From: Clostridiales bacterium
GTDB taxonomy: Bacteria; Bacillota; Clostridia; Oscillospirales; Oscillospiraceae
Length of the DNA: 20,449 nt
Assembly (NCBI GenBank): GCA_003522945.1
Contig: DPHR01000138.1
Location: 1 to 20,449, forward strand
Direction: 5' to 3'
Below are positions 1 through 6,144 of this stretch, piece by piece (position 1 is the first letter of the stretch; every line of letters begins with the position of its first letter). The translations under genes were made by a program, and so were the position numbers. The notes under the pieces are model-generated. The model had not been told where the DNA came from. It saw only the letters and a list, made by a program, of their open reading frames with translations, and made no database searches.

Positions 1-542
1 GCTTCCGGCGCGGGAGAGGGCGAGGCCGTGGGGATCTCGGTCGGCTCCGGCGAGGGAGTGATCTCCGGCGTCGGAGACGGCTCCGGGGTGGGAGTCGCGT
101 CCGGCGTGGGCGTCGGCTCCGGCGACGCGGTCGGACCGACGGGGTAGACCGTGAGCGACGCGCGTCCCGAGAGCGCTTTTTCCCCGGCGTCGTCGGTGAA
201 CAGGCATTCGACCTGCCAGCCGTTGAGCGAGGAGGGAATGTCGAGAAGCGTGAGCGTGTCGGTGTCCGCGCCCTGCACGCGAAGACCTGGAAAATACTCC
301 GGCGCCGCGGCGGCGTCGTAGAGCGCCGTTCCGTCAGAGCTTACGATGCGCCACGCGAAGAGGGCCGCGCCATTCGCGCGGGCAATGAAAACGGCGCTTT
401 CCCATTCGTTCACCGCTTCCGGCGAGGGGGGCTTTTCCACCGCCGGGCGGGAAAGCGCGCCGAGCGCGTGAGGCGCTGCAAAGGCGGCGATAACAAAAAG
501 CGCGAGCAGCGCACCGGCCGTGCGCCGGAGAAGATGTCTCAT
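1..542 (-). CDS. Secreted Ig-like protein with Pro/Thr-rich linker, N-terminal part (runs off left edge)
   Basis: This is the N-terminal 180 residues of a gene that continues beyond base 1. The ATG at 542 follows a GGGAG-type site 7-8 bases upstream and a minus-strand TATAAT. Residues 1 to about 29 form a signal peptide: RHLLRR, then a hydrophobic core rich in Ala and Leu, then a PHALGA region. Residues 45-135 look like a bacterial Ig-like domain, with the end-strand pattern GADTDTLTLLDIPSS, NGWQVECLF and ASLTVYP. From about residue 138 the chain becomes a low-complexity linker of PEPTPTP and PSPTPE units, typical of a stalk between domains of secreted Gram-positive proteins. The rest, and so the function, is outside the window. 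It is likely exported and surface-associated or shed. Confidence 0.8.
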   Translation of the reverse strand, partial: MRHLLRRTAGALLALFVIAAFAAPHALGALSRPAVEKPPSPEAVNEWESAVFIARANGAALFAWRIVSSDGTALYDAAAAPEYFPGLRVQGADTDTLTLLDIPSSLNGWQVECLFTDDAGEKALSGRASLTVYPVGPTASPEPTPTPDATPTPEPSPTPEITPSPEPTEIPTASPSPAPE

Positions 543-587
543 AGTATTTCTCCCGGCGGCCTCCGCTGCGGAGACCGCGTATAAATC

Positions 588-616
588 ATTATACAATACT
601 TTTTTTTAATAATCCA
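588..616 (-). promoter_or_regulatory. Promoter of the secreted Ig-like protein gene
   Basis: On the minus strand TATAAT (588-593) lies 17 bases from a weak -35 TGGATT (611-616). Transcription would start near 581, giving a leader of about 40 bases. The -10 is perfect; the -35 matches only three of six bases. Confidence 0.5.
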
Positions 617-630
617 GTCCCATTCGTATC

Positions 631-659
631 TTGCCAGCGGGATAAAAACAGAGTATTTT
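631..659 (+). promoter_or_regulatory. Probable manA promoter
   Basis: TTGCCA (631-636), a 17-base spacer and TATTTT (654-659) precede manA. AGGAGG at 671-676 lies 8 bases before its ATG. The implied leader is only about 20 bases. It is divergent from the promoter of the secreted-protein gene. Confidence 0.5.
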
Positions 660-684
660 AAAAAGATAAAAGGAGGCGGCGATC

Positions 685-1650
685 ATGGAAGAAACGAAGA
701 AATACGAACCGCTGCGGCTCAAGCCGTGCCTTCGGAGATATCTCTGGGGCGGCACGCGCCTGCGCGGGGAATATCATAAAACCGGCGAGGGCGTTATCGC
801 CGAGAGCTGGGAGCTCTCCGTGCGCGCCGACGGGCAGACGTACATTGATTCCGGCGGGCATTGCGGTGAGAGTCTGGCGGATGTCCTGCGCGCCGATCCC
901 GTCGGTATGGCGGGCGCGCGCTGCGGCATTGCGCCGTTCCCGCTGCTCATCAAATTGATAGACGCACAAAAGGACCTTTCCGTTCAGGTACATCCGTCGG
1001 ATGCGTCCGCCTGCCGCGAAAAGGGCGAGCAGGGCAAGACGGAGATGTGGTATGTCGTGGACTGCAAGCCGGAGAGCACGCTCTTTCTCGGCTTTTCGCG
1101 CGCCGTGACGCCGGACGAGCTGCGGCGGCGGGCGAAGGACGGCACGATCTGCGAGGTGCTCAACCGTGTGGCGGTACACCCCGGCGACGTGTTTTTCGTG
1201 CGTCCCGGCACGGTGCATGCCATCGGCGCGGGCATTCTCGTTGCGGAGATCCAGCAGAATTCGGATACGACGTTCCGCGTATACGACTATAACCGTCTCG
1301 GCGCGGACGGAAAGCCGCGGCAGCTCCATCTGGAACGCGCTGCCGAGGTGATGAACTACGCGCCCATGCACCGCGCGGCGGATACGCTTCCCCCCTGCCC
1401 GCCGGACGGCGTGCAGGAAGTGTTGACGTGCGAGTATTTCCGCGTCCGCCGCGCGGAGGTGAAAACGCGCATCTCGCTTGCCACGGACGGCGAAAGCTTT
1501 ACGCACCTTATGTGCGTGCGCGGCGAGGGGAATATCCTCTGCGGCGGGAAAGTCTATCCGTTCCGGCAGGGCGATTCCTATTTCCTGCCCGCCGCGCTCG
1601 GCGAATACATGGTGCAGGGGACGTGCGGCGTTATCCTCTCCGGCGTGTGA
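685..1650 (+). CDS. manA: Mannose-6-phosphate isomerase, class I
   Basis: Interconverts fructose 6-phosphate and mannose 6-phosphate in the cytoplasm, linking glycolysis to mannose use and GDP-mannose supply. At 321 residues it has the size of the short Firmicutes class I (cupin) enzymes. Visible family signatures are RRYLWGGTRLR near the N terminus, LSVQVHPSD around residues 98-106, EMWYVV at 120-125 and GTVHAIGAG at 175-183, followed by the FRVYDYNR segment. His103, Glu120 and His178 fit the zinc ligands of the family. The start follows a perfect AGGAGG. A GNAT acetyltransferase begins 10 bases after the stop, so the two are probably cotranscribed, although no functional link is obvious. 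Confidence 0.93.
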   Translation: MEETKKYEPLRLKPCLRRYLWGGTRLRGEYHKTGEGVIAESWELSVRADGQTYIDSGGHCGESLADVLRADPVGMAGARCGIAPFPLLIKLIDAQKDLSVQVHPSDASACREKGEQGKTEMWYVVDCKPESTLFLGFSRAVTPDELRRRAKDGTICEVLNRVAVHPGDVFFVRPGTVHAIGAGILVAEIQQNSDTTFRVYDYNRLGADGKPRQLHLERAAEVMNYAPMHRAADTLPPCPPDGVQEVLTCEYFRVRRAEVKTRISLATDGESFTHLMCVRGEGNILCGGKVYPFRQGDSYFLPAALGEYMVQGTCGVILSGV

Positions 1651-1660
1651 GGGCGAAGAT

Positions 1661-2107
1661 ATGATACGTTTAACGGATATTGACCCCGGCAACTGGCGCG
1701 CGGAGCTGGCCGTTTCCGAAGCGCAGAAGCCGTTTGTTTCCGACAGGGCGAAGCTGCTGGCGCGGGCGTATGCTTACCGCGCCCGGCGCAGCCGGGCGTT
1801 TCTGATCTGTGCGGATGATCTCCCCGTCGGCATGGGGCTTTATTATGACGAGCCGGAGCTGCAAAGCTACGATCTGAGTCAGATGTTCATCGACGCGAGG
1901 TATCAGAGCCGCGGGTACGGCAAAGCGGCGGTGCGGGCGATTTTGGACGAACTGAAGGCGGACGGCCAGTACGATAAAGTCACTCTCTGCTATATTGAGG
2001 GAAACGAAACCGCGCGAAAACTCTACGAGAGCTTCGGCTTTGTGGAAATCGACCGCGACGGGGACGAGATCGTCATGCAGCTGCCGCTCAAAGCCTCCCT
2101 TGTGTAA
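1661..2107 (+). CDS. GNAT family N-acetyltransferase; C terminus provided by a repeat
   Basis: A 148-residue GCN5-related acetyltransferase that would transfer acetyl from acetyl-CoA to an amine. The acetyl-CoA-binding motif A is visible as MFIDARYQSRGYGKAAVRA (about residues 75-93). The later NETARKLYESFGFVEI (115-130) is the usual strand/helix signature carrying the catalytic Tyr region. It resembles diamine or polyamine acetyltransferases, but the acceptor cannot be read from sequence. The open frame extends further upstream into manA; ATG 1661 was chosen because the GNAT fold begins there and it lies 10 bases after the manA stop. Its ribosome binding site is weak (GGGCGAAG). The last six codons (LKASLV) and the TAA lie inside the left arm of the palindromic repeat starting at 2087, so the original C terminus was probably altered by repeat insertion. 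Confidence 0.85.
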   Translation: MIRLTDIDPGNWRAELAVSEAQKPFVSDRAKLLARAYAYRARRSRAFLICADDLPVGMGLYYDEPELQSYDLSQMFIDARYQSRGYGKAAVRAILDELKADGQYDKVTLCYIEGNETARKLYESFGFVEIDRDGDEIVMQLPLKASLV

Positions 2108-2148
2108 AGGGAGGTGGCGCGGCGCATAACGCCGTGACGGAGGGATTG
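2087..2148 (+). repeat. Palindromic repeat unit, left arm (two hairpins plus tail)
   Basis: The unit has hairpin A, CCTCCCTT-gtgt-AAGGGAGG with one extra A (2094-2114), then TG, hairpin B with stem CGGCG/CGCCG (about 2120-2135), then the tail TGACGGAGGGATTG ending at 2148. An inverted version with the same plan lies at 2496-2564. The unit contains the stop codon of the GNAT gene, and its tail contains GGAGGG, which serves as the DUF559 ribosome binding site. Confidence 0.85.
2139..2144 (+). promoter_or_regulatory. Ribosome binding site of the DUF559 gene inside the repeat tail
   Basis: GGAGGG lies 6 bases before ATG 2151. It belongs to the conserved tail of the palindromic repeat, so the repeat itself supplies the translation signal. 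Confidence 0.75.
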
Positions 2149-2150
2149 CC

Positions 2151-2522
2151 ATGCAGTATAAGCATAACAAAGAACTGGTGCCTTTTGCCAAAGAGCTGCG
2201 GAAGAAAATGACGAAAGAAGAGCGACACCTATGGTACGATTTTTTGCGCGGCTATCCTGTCCGCTTTTTGCGGCAAAAGGTGATAGGGAAATTCATTGTG
2301 GATTTCTACTGTGCCGAAGCAAAACTCGTTATTGAGTTGGACGGCTCCCGACACGGAGAAGCAGAAGCCATAGAATATGACTCCGAACGAACGGCTTTTC
2401 TCAAAAACTACGGCTTGACTGTGCTTCGCATTCCGAACAACGAAATCCGGTATCATTTCCAGGAGGTTTGCACTTATATCGATTCGACGGTACAACAATC
2501 CCTCAGTCAAAATGATTTTTGA
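2151..2522 (+). CDS. DUF559 (Vsr-like PD-(D/E)XK) endonuclease-domain protein
   Basis: A 123-residue, single-domain protein of the DUF559 family, which is related to very-short-patch-repair endonucleases and the PD-(D/E)XK fold. The family core is complete: MTKEERHLWYDFLRG (20-34), FLRQKVIGKFIVDFYC (39-54), KLVIELDGSRH (58-68) and a C-terminal GLTVLRIPNNEI. Asp51, Glu62 and Asp64 are candidate metal-binding residues, with His68 following. It has no DNA-binding extension or helicase partner. The ribosome binding site lies in the left repeat arm. The final eight codons (QSLSQNDF) and the TGA lie in the right arm, so gene and repeats behave as one cassette. Whether it cuts DNA or RNA, or helps move the repeats, is unknown; nuclease function is inferred from the fold only. 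Confidence 0.85.
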   Translation: MQYKHNKELVPFAKELRKKMTKEERHLWYDFLRGYPVRFLRQKVIGKFIVDFYCAEAKLVIELDGSRHGEAEAIEYDSERTAFLKNYGLTVLRIPNNEIRYHFQEVCTYIDSTVQQSLSQNDF

Positions 2523-2564
2523 AATCATTTTGACAGCTCCCTTTACACAAGGGAGCCTTTGAGA
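2496..2564 (-). repeat. Palindromic repeat unit, right arm (inverted)
   Basis: Read on the minus strand it has the same plan as the left arm: hairpin A (CTCCCTTGTG with AAGGGAG), then TG, an AT-rich hairpin B whose arms are GTCAAAATGATTT and AAATCATTTTGAC around a 3-base loop (2506-2534), then the tail GAGGGATTG. On the plus strand it encodes the last residues and stop of the DUF559 protein. Confidence 0.85.
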
Positions 2565-2606
2565 GGGACGCCGCTTTTGTTGGGTAACGTCCGTTTATAA
2601 AAAATA

Positions 2607-2645
2607 AGCCAAACGACGCGGACGGAAAGGTTGCGCCGTTTGGCT
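2607..2645 (-). terminator. Terminator of the alpha/beta hydrolase gene (possibly bidirectional)
   Basis: The perfect 9-base stem AGCCAAACG/CGTTTGGCT has a 21-base loop. On the minus strand it is followed by TTATTTTTTATAAA, a good U-tract just after the hydrolase stop at 2652. On the plus side TTTTCGTTT follows, so it may also stop transcription coming from the repeat element. Confidence 0.7.
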
Positions 2646-2651
2646 TTTCGT

Positions 2652-3545
2652 TTATATATGCGCTTGGAGGAAGTCCGCCATGGCGGCGTTGGCGCGCTGC
2701 GCTGCGGCCGTTTCCGGGAGCATCGCGGCGAAAGCGTGAGCGAGCTTTTCCGGCTCGTCCATGTCGAAAAGCTCGGCCTCCAGACCGTTTTTCTTCAATG
2801 CCGCGGCAAAGTCGCGGCTGTAATGGCGGAGGAAGTCACCGCGCGCCGTCACGAGGAAGCAGGGCGGGAGAGCGGCGATCAGCGACGGATTTTCGGGGTC
2901 GATGTATTCCCGGAACGGCGCATGCCGCCAACCGCGGCCATAGACTATGTTCGGGAGGAAAATGCCGATGTTGTCAAAGCGGGTCGTATAAAACATGCCG
3001 GAGATGAGTCCCAGCGCCGCGATGTCCGAGGAAAGCTGCGGCACGCCGGCGGCACGCGCCATGGCGGCGTTTTTGCGCATTGCCGCGAGATACACGCAGA
3101 GATACGCGCCCGCGCTGTCGCCGCAGAGGAAGAGCTTGGAAGCGTCCCCGCCAAAGTCCGGGGCGAGCGCGGCGGCGCGCTCAATGCCCGCAGTCAGAGC
3201 GCGGAACACCGTGAAGATATCCACATCCGGCACGAGCGGGTATTCAAGACAGAATACGACAAATCCGCGGCGGCACATGTCCGCACAGAAGAGACGGTTT
3301 GCCTCCTTCTTCCCGAGCAGGAACCCGCCGCCGTGGATGTTCACGAGCACCGGCAGGGCTTCCTTTGCCTCGCGCGGGCGGAATATGTCCATCCGGTGAC
3401 AGGGCCGGCCATCGCCCATGTAGTCCGCGTCCGCCGTGAGGAGCACGTCCTCCGGGAACGGATTTGCCGCGTCGTGCCGCGCGAGAAAGCTCTCGAGCTG
3501 CTGCTCCTGCTTCGCCGTCTGGGAGCGGATCATTTTTTCCAGCAT
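2652..3545 (-). CDS. Alpha/beta hydrolase, hormone-sensitive-lipase-like esterase
   Basis: A 297-residue cytoplasmic carboxyl-ester hydrolase. HGGGF (71-75) is the oxyanion-hole motif of the HSL group and GDSAGA (142-147) is the nucleophile elbow with Ser144. Asp237 in TARGDFL and His270 in KLAHAF complete the triad. There is no signal peptide or membrane segment. The frame is open 24 codons further upstream, but that stretch contains a minus-strand TATAAT (3583-3588). ATG 3545, with GAAAGG 11 bases upstream, is therefore the better start. It lies 87 bases downstream of the ACP/alpha-oxoamine-synthase gene on the same strand and may act on its product. The substrate is unknown; an own promoter means it need not be strictly cotranscribed. 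Confidence 0.87.
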   Translation of the reverse strand: MLEKMIRSQTAKQEQQLESFLARHDAANPFPEDVLLTADADYMGDGRPCHRMDIFRPREAKEALPVLVNIHGGGFLLGKKEANRLFCADMCRRGFVVFCLEYPLVPDVDIFTVFRALTAGIERAAALAPDFGGDASKLFLCGDSAGAYLCVYLAAMRKNAAMARAAGVPQLSSDIAALGLISGMFYTTRFDNIGIFLPNIVYGRGWRHAPFREYIDPENPSLIAALPPCFLVTARGDFLRHYSRDFAAALKKNGLEAELFDMDEPEKLAHAFAAMLPETAAAQRANAAMADFLQAHI

Positions 3546-3582
3546 ATCTGCCGCTGCCTTTCGTGGGATTTTCCATGACGTG

Positions 3583-3611
3583 ATTATAACAGAAACCCGC
3601 CGCACACACAA
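3583..3611 (-). promoter_or_regulatory. Probable promoter of the alpha/beta hydrolase gene
   Basis: Minus-strand TTGTGT (3606-3611), 17 bases and TATAAT (3583-3588). Its presence decides the downstream start at 3545 over the upstream in-frame ATG at 3617. Confidence 0.5.
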
Positions 3612-3622
3612 GCGCACGGCGG
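3597..3622 (-). terminator. Weak terminator-like hairpin after the ACP/AOS gene
   Basis: On the minus strand CCGCCG pairs with CGGCGG, and the inner stem continues mainly through G-U pairs around a TTGT loop. GTTTCTGTT follows. The T-tract is poor and the hairpin overlaps the -35 of the hydrolase promoter, so it may be a partial terminator. Confidence 0.35.
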
Positions 3623-3632
3623 ACAGGATTGC

Positions 3633-5147
3633 TTATTCAGGCAGTTTGATGCCGAGTTCCACGGCGATCTCCTGCAGGGTGTCGAGCGCCGTTACGATCT
3701 GCTCCGGCTTGTGCTCGGAGATGACGCAGAAGCGCAGCCGCGCCTTGCCGCGCGGCACGGCGGGATAGACTGCCGAGGGCGCGAACACGCCGCGCTCCAA
3801 AAGCGCCATCGAGAGCGCGAAGGCGTCCTCGTCTCGCCCGACGAGGATCGGCAATATCGCCGTTTCGCCCGCAAGACAGGTGTTGAAATGACGCTTTTTC
3901 GCCTCCTCACGGAAGCAGCGGATGTTCCGGTGCAGGTTTTCCATGATGGAGGGATCGTCCTGCAAGAGGCGGATGGCTTCGAGCGTTGCCGCGGCGAGCG
4001 GGGGCGAAATGCCCACGGAGAACACGAACCCCGGCAGGTTGTAGCGCAGATACTCGATGAGCGCGCGGCTGCCCGCAAGGTATCCGCCGCAGGTGCCGAG
4101 ACCCTTGGAGAGCGTGCCCATTTTAATGTCGATATCGTCCCCGGCAAGACCAAAGTATTCGTCCACGCCGCCGCCGGTCCTGCCGAGCACGCACGCCGAG
4201 TGCGCCTCGTCGATCATCAGGAAGCAGCCGTACTCCTTCTTGATGCGCACAAGCTCCGGCACGGGGGCAATGTCGCCGTCCATGCTGTACACGCCCTCGG
4301 CGACGATGAGCACCTTGGCGTACTTATCGCGGCAGGAGCGGAGAATGGTCTCGAGCGCGGCGGTGTCGTTGTGCGGGAAGGGACGGCTCTCGGCGTCGGA
4401 GAGGCGCGTGCCCTCGTGGATGGAATTGTGCGCGAGCGCGTCATAGATGATGAGATCGCCCTTGCCGCAGAAGTTGCCGACGATCGTCACATTCGTGGAA
4501 TGCCCGCCGACGAGAACAACGGCGTCCTCGGTATGCTTCCACGCGGCGATGGCATTTTCCAGCTTTTTGTGGATGGGCTTCTCGCCGCCGAGCAGACGGC
4601 TGGCCGAGGCGCTGCACCCGTAGTGCGCGGCGGCCTCCTGCGCTGCCTTGACCGTTTCCGGGCGGCCGGACATACCGGCGTAATTGTAGGAGCTGAAGTT
4701 CAAGATCTCGCGCCCGTCATGGAGCGAGGTATCGCGCAGCGGCGAATCGTTGCAGAGAAAGTACGGGTTGCCGGTCTCGTCCGCCGTGCGCAGACGCTGC
4801 TGAAAGGCGGCGTATTCCGGCGTATCCTCAAAGCGCGTGATCGGCGTGACGGTCTTTTCCTCCTCCGGCGCGGCTTCCGGCGCGCCGCCCTGCTCGAGAC
4901 GGAGCAGCAGGAGCGCCGCGTCCTCCACGCAGCGGCAGAGAGCGTATTCCTCCTCCGGCACGCGCTGCCCGCAGAGTTCTTCGAGATGCACCGCGACATC
5001 AAGACTGTCGAGACTGTCACCGCCGAGCTCGTCAAAGAAGTCGGCGGTGTCGGAGATGGTGTCGGTGCGGATCATCAGCGTCTGCGCGAACGTTTCGCGC
5101 ACAAGCTCGCGCAGCGCACAAAGACGTTTGGCTTCCTGTTCGTTCAT
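3633..5147 (-). CDS. Acyl carrier protein / alpha-oxoamine synthase fusion
   Basis: A 504-residue two-domain protein. Residues 1 to about 90 are an acyl carrier domain: FFDELGGDSLDSLDVAVHLEE, with Ser45 of the GGDSLD motif as the phosphopantetheine site. After a Glu/Ala-rich linker (89-100), residues 120-500 form a PLP fold-type I alpha-oxoamine synthase of the BioF/Kbl/serine-palmitoyltransferase class. Signatures are NFSSYNYAG (150-158), GSRLLGG-like SASRLLGG, AEGVYSMDGD (283-292), the PLP-ring Asp in IDEAHS (312-317) and the Schiff-base Lys348 in GTLSKGLG. Such enzymes condense an acyl thioester with an amino acid, losing CO2, to give an aminoketone. The fused ACP suggests an ACP-bound acyl substrate in cis. 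AAAGGAG precedes ATG 5147. Cotranscription 24 bases after an SDR reductase suggests reduction of the ketone to an amino alcohol. Which amino acid and acyl chain are used is not visible. Confidence 0.9.
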   Translation of the reverse strand: MNEQEAKRLCALRELVRETFAQTLMIRTDTISDTADFFDELGGDSLDSLDVAVHLEELCGQRVPEEEYALCRCVEDAALLLLRLEQGGAPEAAPEEEKTVTPITRFEDTPEYAAFQQRLRTADETGNPYFLCNDSPLRDTSLHDGREILNFSSYNYAGMSGRPETVKAAQEAAAHYGCSASASRLLGGEKPIHKKLENAIAAWKHTEDAVVLVGGHSTNVTIVGNFCGKGDLIIYDALAHNSIHEGTRLSDAESRPFPHNDTAALETILRSCRDKYAKVLIVAEGVYSMDGDIAPVPELVRIKKEYGCFLMIDEAHSACVLGRTGGGVDEYFGLAGDDIDIKMGTLSKGLGTCGGYLAGSRALIEYLRYNLPGFVFSVGISPPLAAATLEAIRLLQDDPSIMENLHRNIRCFREEAKKRHFNTCLAGETAILPILVGRDEDAFALSMALLERGVFAPSAVYPAVPRGKARLRFCVISEHKPEQIVTALDTLQEIAVELGIKLPE

Positions 5148-5171
5148 GGGAAAACTCCTTTCGGGGTGGTT

Positions 5172-5969
5172 TTATTCGGCGTACATTTTGCCGAGAATGG
5201 CGTTGGCCGCCGTCGAGGGCAGCAGCCGCATGAGAAAAATGAGGAGCCGATAGACAAACCCGACGGTGCAGAACACCTTTCGGCTCTTTGAGAGCGCCGC
5301 GCGCCCCAGCGCCGCGCCAACGACCGAGGCGGCCACACCGCCGCGCTCGTCCTTCTCCATTTTTGCAACGCTGCGCGAGATGCGCCCGCCGTAGGCGTCG
5401 TCCCCGGCAAAGCTGCGCGCGCGGGCGTCGGTAAAGCCGGTGCGGGTGTCGCCGGGCATCACGGCGCTGATGCGGATGCCGTAGGGCCGCACTTCGTTGC
5501 CGACGGACATCGTAAACGAGTTTATTGCGGCCTTGGAAACGGAATAATAGGTCTGGAAGGGAATGGGCGTCACGGCGGCGACGGAGCTCGTGTTCACGAT
5601 CCTTCCGCTGCGCTGCGCGCGCATCATGGGCAGCACGGCCTTTGTTGCGCGCACCATGCCCCAGAAATTGACCTCGAGCTGGCGCTTGGCCTCCTCCACC
5701 GACGTGAACTCCGCCGCGCCGGAAATGCCGAAACCGGCGTTATTGAGCAGTATATCGATGCGCCCCTCGGCGTCGAGCACCGACTGAACCGCCGCGGCGA
5801 CGGACGCTTCGTCCGTCACGTCCGCCGTCACATGGTGAACGGACGCGCTGCCGCCGCTTTTTTCGTGCCGGGAAAACTCGTACACCGTGCAGCCGTGCGC
5901 GGCAAGATATTCCGCTGCCGCCGCGCCGATGCCGGAGCTGCCGCCGGTCACGATGGCGACCTGTCCCAT
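5172..5969 (-). CDS. Short-chain dehydrogenase/reductase with hydrophobic C-terminal tail
   Basis: A 265-residue classical SDR oxidoreductase using NAD(P)H. It shows the cofactor motif TGGSSGIG (8-15), NNAG (76-79), the catalytic Ser128/129 region NTSSVAAV and Tyr142-x3-Lys146. Residues after about 233 (FVYRLLIFLMRLLPSTA) are strongly hydrophobic, unlike soluble FabG. This recalls membrane-associated ketosphinganine-type reductases, although the match is only in character. AGAAGGAGG lies 8 bases before the ATG. It is the first gene of a unit with a perfect-consensus promoter and is followed after 24 bases by the ACP/alpha-oxoamine-synthase fusion. The natural substrate is probably that enzyme's 3-keto product; this is inference. 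Confidence 0.9.
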   Translation of the reverse strand: MGQVAIVTGGSSGIGAAAAEYLAAHGCTVYEFSRHEKSGGSASVHHVTADVTDEASVAAAVQSVLDAEGRIDILLNNAGFGISGAAEFTSVEEAKRQLEVNFWGMVRATKAVLPMMRAQRSGRIVNTSSVAAVTPIPFQTYYSVSKAAINSFTMSVGNEVRPYGIRISAVMPGDTRTGFTDARARSFAGDDAYGGRISRSVAKMEKDERGGVAASVVGAALGRAALSKSRKVFCTVGFVYRLLIFLMRLLPSTAANAILGKMYAE

Positions 5970-6027
5970 GGCTGTGGCCTCCTTCTATGCAAATTGTTAA
6001 AAAAATTTATATAAAAAACTTGATACA

Positions 6028-6056
6028 ATTATACCGCCGTGAACCGTGCCTGTCAA
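6028..6056 (-). promoter_or_regulatory. Perfect-consensus promoter of the SDR-ACP/AOS operon
   Basis: Minus-strand TTGACA (6051-6056), exactly 17 bases, then TATAAT (6028-6033). Transcription should begin near 6021, giving a leader of about 50 AT-rich bases before ATG 5969. This is one of the strongest promoters in the window and suggests high or constitutive expression. Confidence 0.85.
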
Positions 6057-6084
6057 TAGGACAGAAGCGGCATATATGTACATT

Positions 6085-6113
6085 TTGACAAACGAGCGCC
6101 GGGGGCTTATGAT
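6085..6113 (+). promoter_or_regulatory. Promoter of the M42 peptidase operon
   Basis: TTGACA (6085-6090), 17 bases, TATGAT (6108-6113); start near 6120. It overlaps the upstream in-frame ATG at 6112, so translation must begin at 6145. Divergent from the SDR operon promoter, with 28 bases between the two -35 boxes. Confidence 0.85.
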
Positions 6114-6144
6114 ATGCCTATCTCATAGAAAAGAGGAACTTTCC

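Larger units (their letters stand above)
2087..2564 (+). mobile_element. DUF559-carrying element bounded by inverted palindromic repeats
   Basis: Two inverted copies of a two-hairpin repeat flank one DUF559 gene with almost no other DNA. Outer ends read CTCAAAGCCTCCCTTGTGTA on the left and CTCAAAGGCTCCCTTGTGTA on the right when reverse-complemented. Inner ends share TGAC, then GAGGGATTG. The second stem differs between arms (GC-rich on the left, AT-rich on the right), but each arm is self-complementary. No transposase or clear target-site duplication is visible. Treating the whole unit as mobile is inference from its boundaries, its insertion across a gene end, and another repeat pair of the same plan at 7740-7864. 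Confidence 0.6.

Noticed and set aside
3244..3609. A 121-codon minus-strand open frame whose ATG (MENPTKG) lies just after the TATAAT
   Set aside because: Its translation is Gly/Arg/Pro-rich without a fold and it overlaps the hydrolase in another frame.
3711..5291. A 526-codon plus-strand open frame opposite the ACP/AOS gene
   Set aside because: Its translation is Arg/Ala/Val-rich with no domain, and the minus strand encodes a complete two-domain enzyme with a ribosome binding site. It is a GC-rich antisense shadow.
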